Shown here in pieces: positions 27,839-39,928 of a stretch of 60,000 bases of DNA (position 1 is its first letter; the number at the start of each line of letters is the position of its first letter). Below the pieces are notes generated by a model that worked only from the letters and a program-made list of their open reading frames with translations, had not been told where the DNA came from and made no database searches. The DNA is from Hydractinia symbiolongicarpus (Eukaryota > Cnidaria > Hydrozoa > Anthoathecata > Hydractiniidae): assembly GCF_029227915.1 (NCBI RefSeq), contig NC_079877.1, positions 18,092,851 through 18,152,850 of the forward strand, given 5' to 3'. The position numbers and the translations under genes are program-made.

Positions 27839-30800
27839 TTATTCAGACGCCAGGCGGTAATGGCCTCTGGCAAGTGTTAAAATTTGATCGGGTTGTACGA
27901 TACGTTTATCGTCTGCCCTGTTGAGTGCCAACTTGTTCACCTCCTGGGTATAGACCTTATGAGCCTTGTTTTGTATCAGTATGTGGCTTTTGTATATGTC
28001 AACGCCCTCCTCCAGACATCGTTGAGAGTCATCGAAGGGCATAGATTTCCTAGTGACACACCTCTTGACGCCCTTCGCTTTTCGATCACCACCCTCCGGT
28101 GTAAGTCTCTTATAGGCGTATGCCTTGGCCCTCAACGTAATGAACTCGGTCATTATTTTACCATCCAGCTCATCCTTCATCAATCCCACCACCTTCTTGT
28201 TTTTTCCTATAGGAAGGGGCCTTCTATCATCAGAATTATAGGCACTTGTATCAAAGCGTGCTTCAACGTCGTTGGCTATAACCTTGTAGAAATCATGTGT
28301 TTTGATAGGTAAGCGAAGCTGTCTGTGTCCATGTAACAGAGTTGGAGCTCGCTACCGTACAGTGGCTGCATATAGTCGTAGTGAAACTCATACATTACCA
28401 TTTTTGACATGTCCAGGATGGCCTGACCGATGTAGACGGGCTTATTCATCTTAATTTCGGTCTTGTCCATCTCTACACCTAGGAGGTGTTTGCTAAACCG
28501 ATTTACACCCTTCCCTTCTCGAACTCGTTCTTTGCAGCCGTTCTAAGCCTTGTATTATGATCGATATAGCCCCTCAGCCATGCCTTCTGATTGAACCGAA
28601 TCACTCTGCGCACTTTCTTGAGCTCAAGCCCATGTTTTATGGCCTCGTGAAGGGCCCTAATGTGTAACACATATTTAAGCTTCTTTTCCAAATTCGGTAC
28701 TAATTTCTCGACCTAATGAACTATATTGCGTTCAGGCAGGAAAGGTAGCCCATTGTGCTTGTCATGCAGCTCCCCAGGATAGTCAATATCAACTTCCAAA
28801 ATGTTGTCCTCAATTATTGTCCTCAATGAGCTTCCCGATCCGCTTTTCGGTGAATGCCTCGACATTTCGCACCCATTTAAAGCCATCCGTTGGTAGGTTC
28901 TGACGCATCGCCCACCCGTATAGATTGTTGGCATCCAGATATTGCAGGTAGGAGGACTCCTCATTAGGAATACTGGTCCCCCATATACTTATTATTTGCT
29001 TTGGCATATCGATGTACGGCCTGGAACATATCTCCTCTTATACCCTTCTCGAACGTCAGGAGCATGTCGGGGTCCGTAATTGTTCTAACCTTATACCCGT
29101 AAATTTTAGTGTCGCCTTCCAAGCTAAACCAGGCGCGGAGTAGAAATGGGCGGGATCAAGCTTGTAGTTGTCCAGGCAGACGCCTCGAAATGTCTCGAAG
29201 ACGTCGGCCAATAGCAGGACGTTTGTGCTGAGGTACACGTCGTTGTAGTCCCCCATAGTGATGTTATCACCTCCGGGGTAATGGCATTCCATACCTTTTT
29301 TCGCGTATTGATATTCCTCATCGCTGATCCCCTTCATGTTTAGCTTGCTGTAAAAGACATCCTTGGGTGGTAGCTCCAACTCTTAAAATCGTTGCCAATC
29401 ATCCATATCGATAAACTGAATCTCAATCTTCTTGTACGCCTCTCCATCATCAGATCCCATACCTCCAAGGGGTACCTTAATTTTGACGTTGAAGCTTATA
29501 TATTTCTTCTTGTTCTCGGCTATGCAACCGATGTCCTGGGCGTCGTACTTCTCACCCAATTCCCGTATGAACAGATGGGTGTCATACCCTGAAATGTTGT
29601 GGAATATCACGGGTATGTGGCTAGGTATCTTGTATTTGAGATTACAGCTGTTATGCGCTGCACCCCTATAGTGGCAATGGTCTCTGATCTTATGGTTATT
29701 CTTGCTGTCATCGAAGGGCTTTAATCAGATATGGCATTTCGATGCCTCGTCATGTTCTCTTTTTAGGACCTCTGTTAGAGGCAGCATGTCCTGCTGAGGG
29801 CAGGTATTATACAGTCTTTTCACCTCATCCTCCGAATGGTTAACGAAGCGGGTAACGCATTTCTCACCCCTATAGACTTTCAGGGGATCCGGTACATCCC
29901 CATAGGCAAAGGTACTATACGTACACCATCCAGGCGGTACGTGATTGCTTAGCTTTTTAGTCTTGGTCTCCCTGGATCTTTTTTCCGGTTATATACAGGA
30001 CGTTCGCCGCAATGTTGGGATTATTCGCCTCAAATTTGTAGATGCTTTTGATACTTGTTGCTCTATGCCATTCCAATTATACAGACCTACGTAGGGTTTC
30101 AGCTTGCCAATTCTTTGTGGGTCTTTTTCAATTTCCGTAGGATGCAGGGATGCTATAACAGACCATTTGAAAGCAGTCCTCGTCCTCATTTTTTGGATTA
30201 ATAATGGCCTTCTTCGAAGCTATCCATTTAGGTAGCTTGATGTACGATGAGCTCCTTGTCAAACGAAGCTTGTGTAAGTCTACGTCGAGGTATAGGATTT
30301 TAGATATTGTGAAGCCGCTTTGAGGTAACGCCGGATTTTCCACATGTGTTTTAACCTGGGCAAACATGCTGGATAGTATGTCATCTACCTCGTTACCCTG
30401 AAATACTGAGGCCATATTGCTATGGAATACCTTTTTCACCTCTATGTACTCCTCACCATTAGCCCCCTCTATATTTGTTGGTTTTTTCCACCTTATCCAT
30501 AGCGACAGCTGTATCTTCGCTGATCCCATATCTTCTACCTGCCCCTCAACCAAGGTTTTCACGTTTGGTCGCACCATCCCGATATAGCCATCAACTTCGG
30601 CATTTCCCATACCGGTAATTCAGAAACTCCTAAAAGTCCCATGGTGAGCATGCTTATGTTCCTTAGGCGTGAATTCGTTTTCCTGGCTGTTTACGTACAT
30701 GCTCCTCATTGGCCTCCTGTTCGACTTCATCATGTAGTGTAGGCCTTGTGTTTGTTGCCCTGCCATATAATCCCATAACTGTACGTTTAAGGGTAGCATA

Positions 30801-31171
30801 TGCACCCCTGACCCCCTTTTTATAGGCTTTGGGACGGCATCAGCCAGCCAATTATAAAAACCCTTAATTCCATCCCTTACAACAGAACGATTCTTCGGCA
30901 GCTCCTGTTTCTCGAAGACGTCCATCTCGGATGGGGGCAATACCCAGTTATGCCATTCCCTGATTTTACCCCATATAGTTGGACGGGTCTTGGCCATCTC
31001 CTGTCTCTCGAAGACGTCCATATCCTCTGATGTTAAAGGTCTGACCGGTTTCTGTGGCATATCCCCCTTCACCAACAAGGCAACCAATTCAGCTTTACGT
31101 AGCTTATAATACCCTGTTAGGCCACGACTTTTTGTGATATCTCGTAATTGTTTGACTGTGTATGAATTCAT
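27839..31171 (-). pseudogene. Protein-primed DNA polymerase B of the Polinton, many frameshifts
   Basis: The first gene of the right arm; its ATG (31171) lies at the edge of the terminal repeat behind TATATAATAAAGAGA. The N-terminus has a SAP/Rho-N-like helix-extension-helix (YTVKQLRDITKSRGLTGYYK). The N-terminal region continues over 30128-30610. A CHC2-like Cys/His segment lies near 29650-29700, and an exonuclease-type block (IFHNISGYDTHLFIRELG) near 29560-29610. The TPR-like DYNDVYLSTNVLLLADVF is near 29200. Polymerase motif A (YLDANNLYGWAM) is near 28930, then KPVYIGQAILDMSK and motif C, YMDTDS, near 28330. The C-terminal end is HKVYTQEVNKLALN and LARGHY, with the stop at 27839. At least eight frame changes or stops occur; the longest clean piece is 183 codons. 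Inactive. Confidence 0.88.
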
Positions 31172-31451
31172 TCTCTTTATTATATAAATTTTTTTTGTTT
31201 GTCAGAGGATTTCATTCTGCTTGACCTAGCGTGTCTTTATTGCGTATGCGTTAAATTATTGATGAATATCAGGAAAATTACCCTTTAACTCATTTGCTGT
31301 ATGATAGGGACTTTACCCTACTCAACACTGCATGATACCGTATGGTATTGGATTATCAGGATTGCCGTTGACTTTGTGGGGGTTTCTGTAGGTTGCCGTA
31401 ACGTGCGCCTGCGCCTGCGCCTGCGCCAGAAGTAACATTTCTCTATCTCCC
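31164..31451 (-). repeat. Polinton right terminal inverted repeat
   Basis: Reverse complement of the left repeat without the MITE, so it serves as the empty-site reference. It contains the start codon of the polymerase gene, the TATATAATAAA box, a run of GCGCCT repeats near the tip (31403-31425) and the conserved tip CAGAAGTAACATTTCTCTAT. Confidence 0.92.
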
Positions 31452-34400
31452 ACAAAGCACTTTCTTGTGACGAGTGTGGATTATGGGCTCATAAAAAATG
31501 TGAGCGTATTTCTGATAAAAAATATCAACAATTTATGAAAACTCCTGAAGATAAACTGTTTTTCGTTTGCAGTCCCTGTCTTTCTCGTAATTTGCCCTTT
31601 GCTAATGCGGAGTCATTTGGTGACGAAATTCCGGACAACATCAATATTACTATTGATGAAAACTTTGATTTTGAGGCAATCAGAAATGGGAAGGGCTTAA
31701 AAATGGCCCATCTCAACATGAATGGTCTGTCATCCAAACTAGACCATGTTAAACTTCTACTACATCAAACAAAACTTGGTATATTCACCATCTCTGAAAC
31801 CAAAATTTATGACACCATCACTGACAATGACGTTAAAATTGATAGCTATGTTTGTTATAGGAATGATCAGAATAGACGAAGTGGGGGTTTCTGATTTTTG
31901 TCAATGAAAACTTGGATAGCCACCTTTTGAAACATCTGTACTTCGAAAATGTTGAATCACTATGGTTGAAAGTGTGCCTGAAAAAAGTTAAACGTATTTG
32001 CGTGTGTGGGGCTTACAGGCCACCTGGAGGTAGTGATTTGCAGAGTACCGAAAACCCGTGTACTTATTTTAAACAGTGTTTTAAAAAACTGTAAAATATG
32101 CTCTTTCCTCCAAAATAAAGGAATTATGCTCCACTCTTTTCCTAAAACAACATATTACGGAGCCAACTCGTGTTACTGAGAATAGTAGCAAAATAGTAGA
32201 TTTGATACTTTCAAACAGTTCTTGTATTTCTAAAACTGGTGTCATGGATTTAGGCATCAGTGATCACAATTTAGTTTACGTGATCAGAAAATTCAAAAGG
32301 CCAAAATTTGAACCAAAAACTATCAAGGTTCGTAACTACAAGAACTTCAGTGAAGAGAATTTTCTAAAGGATCTCAGGAATTTGGACATAGGAATTTGGT
32401 CATATTTTAATAATTATGATGACCTTGATGAAGCATGTGAGAAACTGAATAAAAATGTTAAAACAGTGGCTGACAAACATGCCCCTTTCAAAACACATAG
32501 ATTTTCTGGCCGTGTTGAGGCATGGGTCACTGATGAATTAATAATAGCCATCAAAGAAAGAGCATCGAAAACAAAATCCATCATAGACTGGGAAGCTTTC
32601 AAACAAAAAAGAAACCAGGTAATAGGTCTCAAAAATCGACTCAAAAACGAGTACTATAATGACGTTTTGCAGGACTTTCAAAAACGGCCAAAACAACTTT
32701 GGAAAACCCTAAAAAAACTGGTTCCTGATAAGTCAGGCAATACTACCTCAATAAAACGAGTATTCCAAAACGATGGTACGAAAACTTCTCACCCAAAAGA
32801 AATTTCAAACATATTTAATTCATTTTTTGTCAGTGTTGGTGCAAAACTAGCCTCTAAACTTTCTTCTGAGACTACTAATGTTAATCCACCTGTTAGAAGA
32901 CACGATTTTCGGTGGGCTCGTATTGAGACCAAAAGTGTCGAAAAAATAATTAGTTCACTAAAACTTAATAAAGCTACAGGCTTGGACGGAATTGGTTTAC
33001 GACTGCTAAACGCAGGTTCGTCAGTTTTAAGAATTTATTTATTAAGTCTTTTCAACAAATCTTTATTTACCGGTTATGTACCTAAATGTTGGAAGACTAA
33101 AAGGGTCTCGCCTATTTTTAAAAGTGGCAATAAAACAGATCCTACTAGTTATCGGCCTATCTCCATTTTGCCAATTCCTATGAAAATTTTTGAAAAGTTA
33201 GTGCATGAGCAAATGTCTCATTTTATTTCTGAGCACAACTTCCTGAATATCAGACAGTCCGGATTTCGAAAACTTTTGCCACAGGAACTGCAGTAGTCGA
33301 TGTCTCTGATTTTATTCGACCAACATAACTTTGTTTGTGCTGTGCTCATTGACCTTAAAAAAGCTTTTGACACTGTTGATCGTAAAATTTTGTTAAAAAA
33401 ACTATGGTGTTTTGGCATCAGAGGTGCTGCCTTTGACTGGTTCGAGTCCTACTTAACGGGCCGAATGCAGCTGACTCTTGTAAACGACACAGGATCAGAT
33501 CTGCTTCATGAAGACGCTTTTGGGGTGCCGCAGGGATTTGTGTTGGGACCCCTGCTCTTTCCTTTGTATATTGATGACTTAAAATCTGTCATCAATTCAA
33601 ACTACCACCATCTATATGCAGATGATACAATAATTATTTCCTCTCATAAAAACTTGGATACCCTTGTCTCCCAGGTCGAGTTGGAACTTTCGCAAGTCGA
33701 CCTCTGGCTAAATAATAACAAAATTACTATTAAATACGGACAAAACTGAAACAAATTTTTTCGGCAACCACAGCCAGTTAAAAAGAGTTGAGAACAAAAC
33801 TATCAACTATATGGGTATTCTTTTGAAGAGGAGACAAAAAAGTTAAATATCTTGGGGTAACATTTCATCAAAAAATGCAATGGGAAGAGCACATTAATGA
33901 CATAAATAGAAAAATACTAATTAAATATTCTAAAATTAGAACCATTGCATCCTGTTTAACACCTCACACAAAAAACCTTTTAATTAATGCACTTGTCATG
34001 CCATATTTCAACTACTGCTCCTCGGCATGGGCTTGTGCCACCCAAGGTAGATTGGGAAAACTAGAAAAACGAATAAAATGTGTCCGTACTTTTCTTGGGA
34101 AAGAGAGGGAATATTCAATGAATAATTTACTAATCAAAAACGATGCCATATTAGTTTTCAAAGCCATGAATCACATTGCTCCTGATTACATGCGTTCAAA
34201 ATTCCTTTTGACAAAAAAACTGTCATAATCATCAAACAAGAGGAGCTTCAAAAAATAGGTTCACACTTCCCTTGGTCAATACGGAATTTGGCAAAAAAGC
34301 CTTCCCATTTAGAGCTGCAAAAGTGTGAAATAATCTTCCAGACCAGGTGACCTGTGATGGAAGTCTGCTTTCGTTTAAGACTTCCATCTCTAATGTATTT

Positions 34401-34592
34401 GGCAAATTCTAATGGAGATCACTTTTTAACTTTTTAATTTTTGTTTTTTACTCTTATTCTTTTCAATTTTGACAGATTATAAATGTTACTATTTTTGATT
34501 GAACTGAGGCAGTCTAAGGTTTATCATTTTTTGTTTCTTTTTTGTTCTAGTGGCCCCCAGTGGAAACAATCCACTAACAATAGGTTTTTGTG
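31452..34592 (+). mobile_element. Non-LTR retrotransposon, CR1/L2-like, 3' part (Cys-rich domain, endonuclease, RT), broken
   Basis: It resumes in frame right after the Polinton. ALSCDECGLWAHKKCE completes the Cys-rich domain (31457-31505), then VCSPCLSRNLPFA. The endonuclease starts at MAHLNMNGLSSKLD (31704) with TISETKIYD and then breaks at 31893. The RT region over 32202-33296 has LNKATGLDGIGLRLL and TSYRPISILPIPMKIFEK. After a stop at 33294, the frame over 33300-33749 has LIDLKKAFDTVDRKIL (first Asp), GVPQGFVLGPLLFPLYIDDL and YADDT (catalytic pair). Further fragments run to 34228. The 3' end has a small hairpin (AGTGG...CCACT, 34559-34575) before the ATT tail. Clade assignment to CR1/L2-like is from motif wording and tail only. 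Confidence 0.85.
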
Positions 34593-35879
<1,287 letters not shown>

Positions 35880-36530
35880 ATGATATATTGACCGACTGCC
35901 AAGTATACAAAGTTTAATGGAATTAATTAAGGAAAAGCAGATCTTTCTTTTTACCCAGCAGGCTATCAAGTCATATCTCTGTTTCCTTTTCTCCGCAATC
36001 AACTCAATTAATTGTTTAAATAAGTGTTTGCATTCACGACTCATACCACCAGTTGCAGCGAAAACTACCGGGGTGAAGCTACCATGCTCAACTAAAAGCA
36101 CGCTCTCATTGAACATATTTATTTTTTTCTTCTCATTCTTCTCATAACATTTCGGAATTCCCTGATGTACATATCTGTTGGCGTTTGGGTTGAACACCCT
36201 TATATCAAAAAATGCCATTTGGCCTGTACACAAAAAACCACGAGCACTCACATCGCACCTTGCCTCATCATTACAATTTGCTGTTGCTTGATCGAAAGTT
36301 TCGCCTGTTGACGGTTGTAGCTTGGGTTCAACTCGAACATCTTTACATGCTTCATTTAATAGGGCAGCAGTAATGTTTTTTTTTCTAATACCGAAGGCTA
36401 ACAAAACCCCCTTTTTACAGGAAAGAGCATGCTGAATATTAAATTTCTACCCACATTCACACAATTCAGGGGGCCTTGAAAGCTCCCAACCATATCTGAT
36501 ACGAACGAGATCCCAAGTGATAATTTACGA
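35880..36530 (-). pseudogene. Nuclease-like C-terminal region of a repeated retroelement
   Basis: Minus-strand sense begins near 36520 with a Cys/His group (a CECG-type pair before ...HALSC) in a shifted frame, then runs in the open frame from 36404. That frame reads NITAALLNEACKDVRVEP, then DEARCDVSARGFLC and GQMAFFDIRVFNPNANRY, then VEHGSFTPVVFAATGGMSRE. The DVSARGF--GQ-AFFD-RVF core resembles a PD-(D/E)xK-like arrangement. The segment is widespread, always attached to repeated RT-like genes in cnidarian genomes as I know them. It ends around the GSRS block near 35890. The N-terminal part is cut by the minisatellite at 36594. Catalytic assignment is uncertain. Confidence 0.5.
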
Positions 36531-36593
36531 ATCTGCTTTATCAAACTTTTTACGTTTGTTTTGATCGTCAGGGGAAACTTGGAATGTTCAGCA

Positions 36594-37413
36594 AATCCAG
36601 CAAATGAAAAAACATATACACACAAGTCCAGCAAATGAAAAAGCATACAAGACATATACAGACGAGTCCGACAAATGAAAAAACATACAAGACATATACA
36701 CACGAGTCCAGCAAATGAAAAAACATACAAGACATATACAGACGAGTCCGGCAAATGAAAAAACATACAAGACATATACACACGAGTCCAGCAAATGAAA
36801 AAACATACAAGACATATACAGACGAGTCCAGCAAATGAAAAAACATACAAGACATATACACACAAGTCCAGCAAATGAAAAAGCATACAAGACATATACA
36901 GACGAGTCCAGCAAATGAAAAAACATACAAGACATATACAGACGAGTCCGGCAAATGAAAAAACATACAAGACATATACACACGAGTCCAGCAAATAAAA
37001 AAACATACAAGACATATACAGACGAGTCCGGCAAATGAAAAAACATACAAGACATATACAGACGAGTCCGGCAAATGAAAAAACATACAAGACATATACA
37101 CACAAGTCCAGCAAATGAAAAAACATACAAGACATATACAGACGAGTCCGGCAAATGAAAAAACATACAAGACATATACAGACGAGTCCAGCAAATGAAA
37201 AAACATACAAGACATATACAGACGAGTCCGGCAAATGAAAAAACATACAAGACATATACAGACGAGTCCAGCAAATGAAAAAGCATACAAGACAAATACA
37301 GACGAGTCCGGCAAATGAAAAAACATACAAGACATATACAGACGAGTCCGGCAAATGAAAAAACATACAAGACATATACACACGAGTCCAGCAAATGAAA
37401 AAACATATACACA
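36594..37413. repeat. Minisatellite, 40-bp unit, about 20 copies
   Basis: The unit GACGAGTCCGGCAAATGAAA plus a second 20 bases (AAACATACAAGACATATACA) repeats with a strict 40-bp period. Variants (GACGAGTCCG, CACGAGTCCA, CACAAGTCCA; AAGCAT for AACAT) are mixed along the array. Both the first and last units are a shorter version lacking the ACAAGAC part. Because 40 is not a multiple of 3 and the unit lacks stops on the minus strand, all three minus frames stay open for 270-340 codons. These are not genes. Confidence 0.95.
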
Positions 37414-38447
37414 CAACATACAAAAATTATTGTCGCAAAAAAAACTCTAAAACTGCCAGATTAGCCAAAATTTAATATTGTCCATATTAATTGGTTAAGA
37501 ATTGAGTATTAAAAAGAGGATAGTAGGTCAAACTTTTCTGACAGAGATGGGATAACGTTGGGAAGAAATCATACCAAAATCACATGAATTTAAGAAAATG
37601 TTCTCTTTATACTTCAGCGAATAATTAAACACATGATCAACTTACAAAAATATGTTGTGAACTAAAGAAAAAAATATAAAAAAATCATGAAAATTTCTTT
37701 CACTTTTCCTGAAGGTTGACTCCCAATGGAAATTTTTGCCTCTCTGAGCACCGACACGGGAGTAGTCGTGTGTTCGAATCTCATCTTGGTAACTATTTTT
37801 ACTTTTTCTCTTTCTTTTTACTATCTCGCCTGCGGGGATAGGTTTCCAACTCGTAACTAACTAACTAATTATTTTCTAATTCGCTGCGCTCAACCGAAAA
37901 TAACCTTATTTATTTTCTTATTTTTGTGACAGGGAAGACTCAAAGAACTTCGACTAGTAGTAGTAGTTATATCTTAGTTAGGAACCGTGTGCTATCGGGA
38001 GTCATAACACAATATAATACATCTATATCTCGAACTAAATTACAACCACTAATTTACATTCGAAATGTTTCCGAAATCGTGGCTAAGCCGGATGCGAAAA
38101 ACCCCATTCTATGGGGAAACATATCCTTAGACCCCAGTGCTACAGCCACTAACCCTCCAAGGTTAAGGGTATCATTAAAAAATTACACCTTTATTAACAA
38201 CATTATAAACTATGCAAAATAAACCTGCTTATCTTATAGGTACTCAAACAGTTTTAACGTGTACGGTTCAAGAACTAATTGACATGTGAACGCTTCCATG
38301 CCTTGTACGCCCTTTAAACACTTAAAAACCACGTGACCGGCCTTGGCCATACATACGAAAATAAATTCAACTAACTATGTCCGGAATGGTCAATTGCAAC
38401 GTCACAGATTTAAACTTCGTACCTAAACTCTCTAAGTACTTGGAAGT
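37414..38447. other. No gene supported
   Basis: AT-rich with a few ACTAACTAACTAA words near 37850. The 98-codon frame at 37926-38222 has no recognisable domain. A GTTCGAATCTC word at 37771 resembles a polymerase III B box, but no A box is present at the right distance. Confidence 0.35.
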
Positions 38448-38820
38448 CATCTAAATGACGTTTCAGGCCAAAATTGGTATTTGTTTTCGAGAAAATTTGG
38501 CACAGTTAACAAAAAAAGTATGCTGAACATGATACTGACATCATAATTTTGATTTTTGTCACCTAAATGTCATTTTAGGCCAAAATTGGTCCAAAAATTA
38601 AAACAACTTTATTTTAGACAAAATTTGGCAAAGTTAACCAAAAAAGTATGCCGAACATGATGGTGACATAAATTTTGATTTTTTTTCACTAAATGTCACT
38701 TTAGGCCAAAATTTACTTGAAAATTAAAACTACTTTATTTTCGACAAAATTTGCCACAGTTAACAAAAAAAGTATGCTATCAAAATTTTGATTATTTGTC
38801 ACCTAAATGCCGTTTAAGGT
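38448..38820. repeat. Tandem repeat, unit about 112-126 bp, three and a half copies
   Basis: The words AAATGTCATTTTAGGCCAAA, ACAAAATTTGGCA and AAAAAAGTATGC recur in order at spacings of about 113, 126 and 112 bases, with moderate divergence. No coding content. Confidence 0.8.
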
Positions 38821-39928
38821 CATAAACCTTTCAATCGCACGACTTTCAACCATGATGGGCTGTATTAGAAATTGTAGAATTGGGTTGCATTGTGGATGTT
38901 TCATAGTTGTGCATTTGAGTGAGTTAGTTTATGCAGCGCCTGCATATTGTTTATTTTTTAAAAAGATAAGTGTTCACAAGCTTTATTTAACTAACTGGTA
39001 AAGGTGTTTCCATCAAAGTTTTCAAAAGTGAATATAGGCAGAATAACTGAATTACGCAAATTTTAGGTGGGGCTTGTGGTCTTTCTTCTTCCTGTCAGTC
39101 AGTTTGTCCCAGACTGACCGTACGAAAATTGAAATTTCAAGGAATTTTCCGTTTAAGAAGATCTCACAAATCAATTTTGAAAAATAACTGCGTAGTGCAT
39201 AAGAAATATTATTGCCTACCTGAACCGCATACATATTCAATGCATTGGACAAATTTAAGAAAACTATTTTAACTGATATGTTTAAATTAATTCTGTTATA
39301 AAGACCGTAAAAGGATATTAAAATTACAAGCAGAATAAAAAATTAATAATACATGGTTTAAAAGAGTAAAATAGTTGGAAAATCATTTTTGATGTTACAG
39401 TAGTTCTAACAATTATAACAGCAACCAGCCATAAATTTAAACCATCTCGTCAGCTTCCGTAAATAAATTAAGAAAATTGTAAAATTAACTAGCTAGGTAA
39501 GAGCAAGTCATAAGCATCGTAGAGCTTGTTAATTTGTACTTTCTGACCGCCTTAAAATATATTGACAAGAACTTGAAGAATATTACATTATCTACCGAAA
39601 AATAGTTACGCAAACAATGGTAAAAAAGTGTTAATTAAAAAAAACGTGTTTTATTATTGTCCCTGAAATCCCTCGTTGCAATACCATTGCCAGTTATCTC
39701 GAAGCAATAACTCTCCTCTCTTGCAATGCATTAAAGTGTTACACAGCGGTTAACGTTGGTTCAAAACTAAATCGTCCATGATTACTTTAGTAATACAAAC
39801 TGCAACAAATTTTGAAGGTTTTTCACGGCCTCCACCCGGACAAGACCAGTGTAGATTTTAACTGGTTGAATCGACGCTTCACCACTCATTGTCTCGCCTC
39901 TCGTCACAACGCACAGTTAAGAAACAGA
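38821..39928. other. No gene supported; 3' flank of importin-alpha
   Basis: AT-rich sequence between a tandem repeat and the last importin-alpha exon. The plus-strand open frame at 39812-40174 is antisense to the last two importin exons and is rejected. AATAAA-type words occur (for example near 39330, reading TTTATT on the plus strand) that could serve as poly(A) signals for the minus-strand gene. Confidence 0.4.

Larger units (their letters stand above)
9642..31451. mobile_element. Polinton/Maverick element, 21.8 kb, decayed, with several later insertions
   Basis: Long terminal inverted repeats (about 270-290 bp) bound the element, with a 6-bp target duplication (ACAAAG) as expected for Polintons. 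Inside are the family's hallmark genes: protein-primed DNA polymerase B, retroviral-like integrase, FtsK/A32-type packaging ATPase, a probable major capsid protein and a probable minor capsid protein. The element carries a hAT-like MITE (0.49 kb), a SINE, a Penelope-like element (about 3 kb) and a terminal-repeat transposon (about 3.8 kb). Without these the length falls in the usual 15-20 kb range. I did not find the adenovirus-type cysteine protease that many Polintons carry. Nearly every large gene has frameshifts or stops, so it is inactive. Confidence 0.92.

Noticed and set aside
36398-37423. Three overlapping minus-strand open frames of 270-341 codons rich in Cys, Phe and Val
   Set aside because: They are translations of a 40-bp minisatellite without stops on that strand; the period is not a multiple of three, so all frames stay open. 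No conserved domain except the short retroelement tail at one end.
37735-37790. tRNA or SINE head with GTTCGAATCTC
   Set aside because: Only a B-box-like word; no A box at proper spacing and no tail.
36594-38820. CRISPR-like array
   Set aside because: The repeats are contiguous tandem units without unique spacers, in an animal genome.
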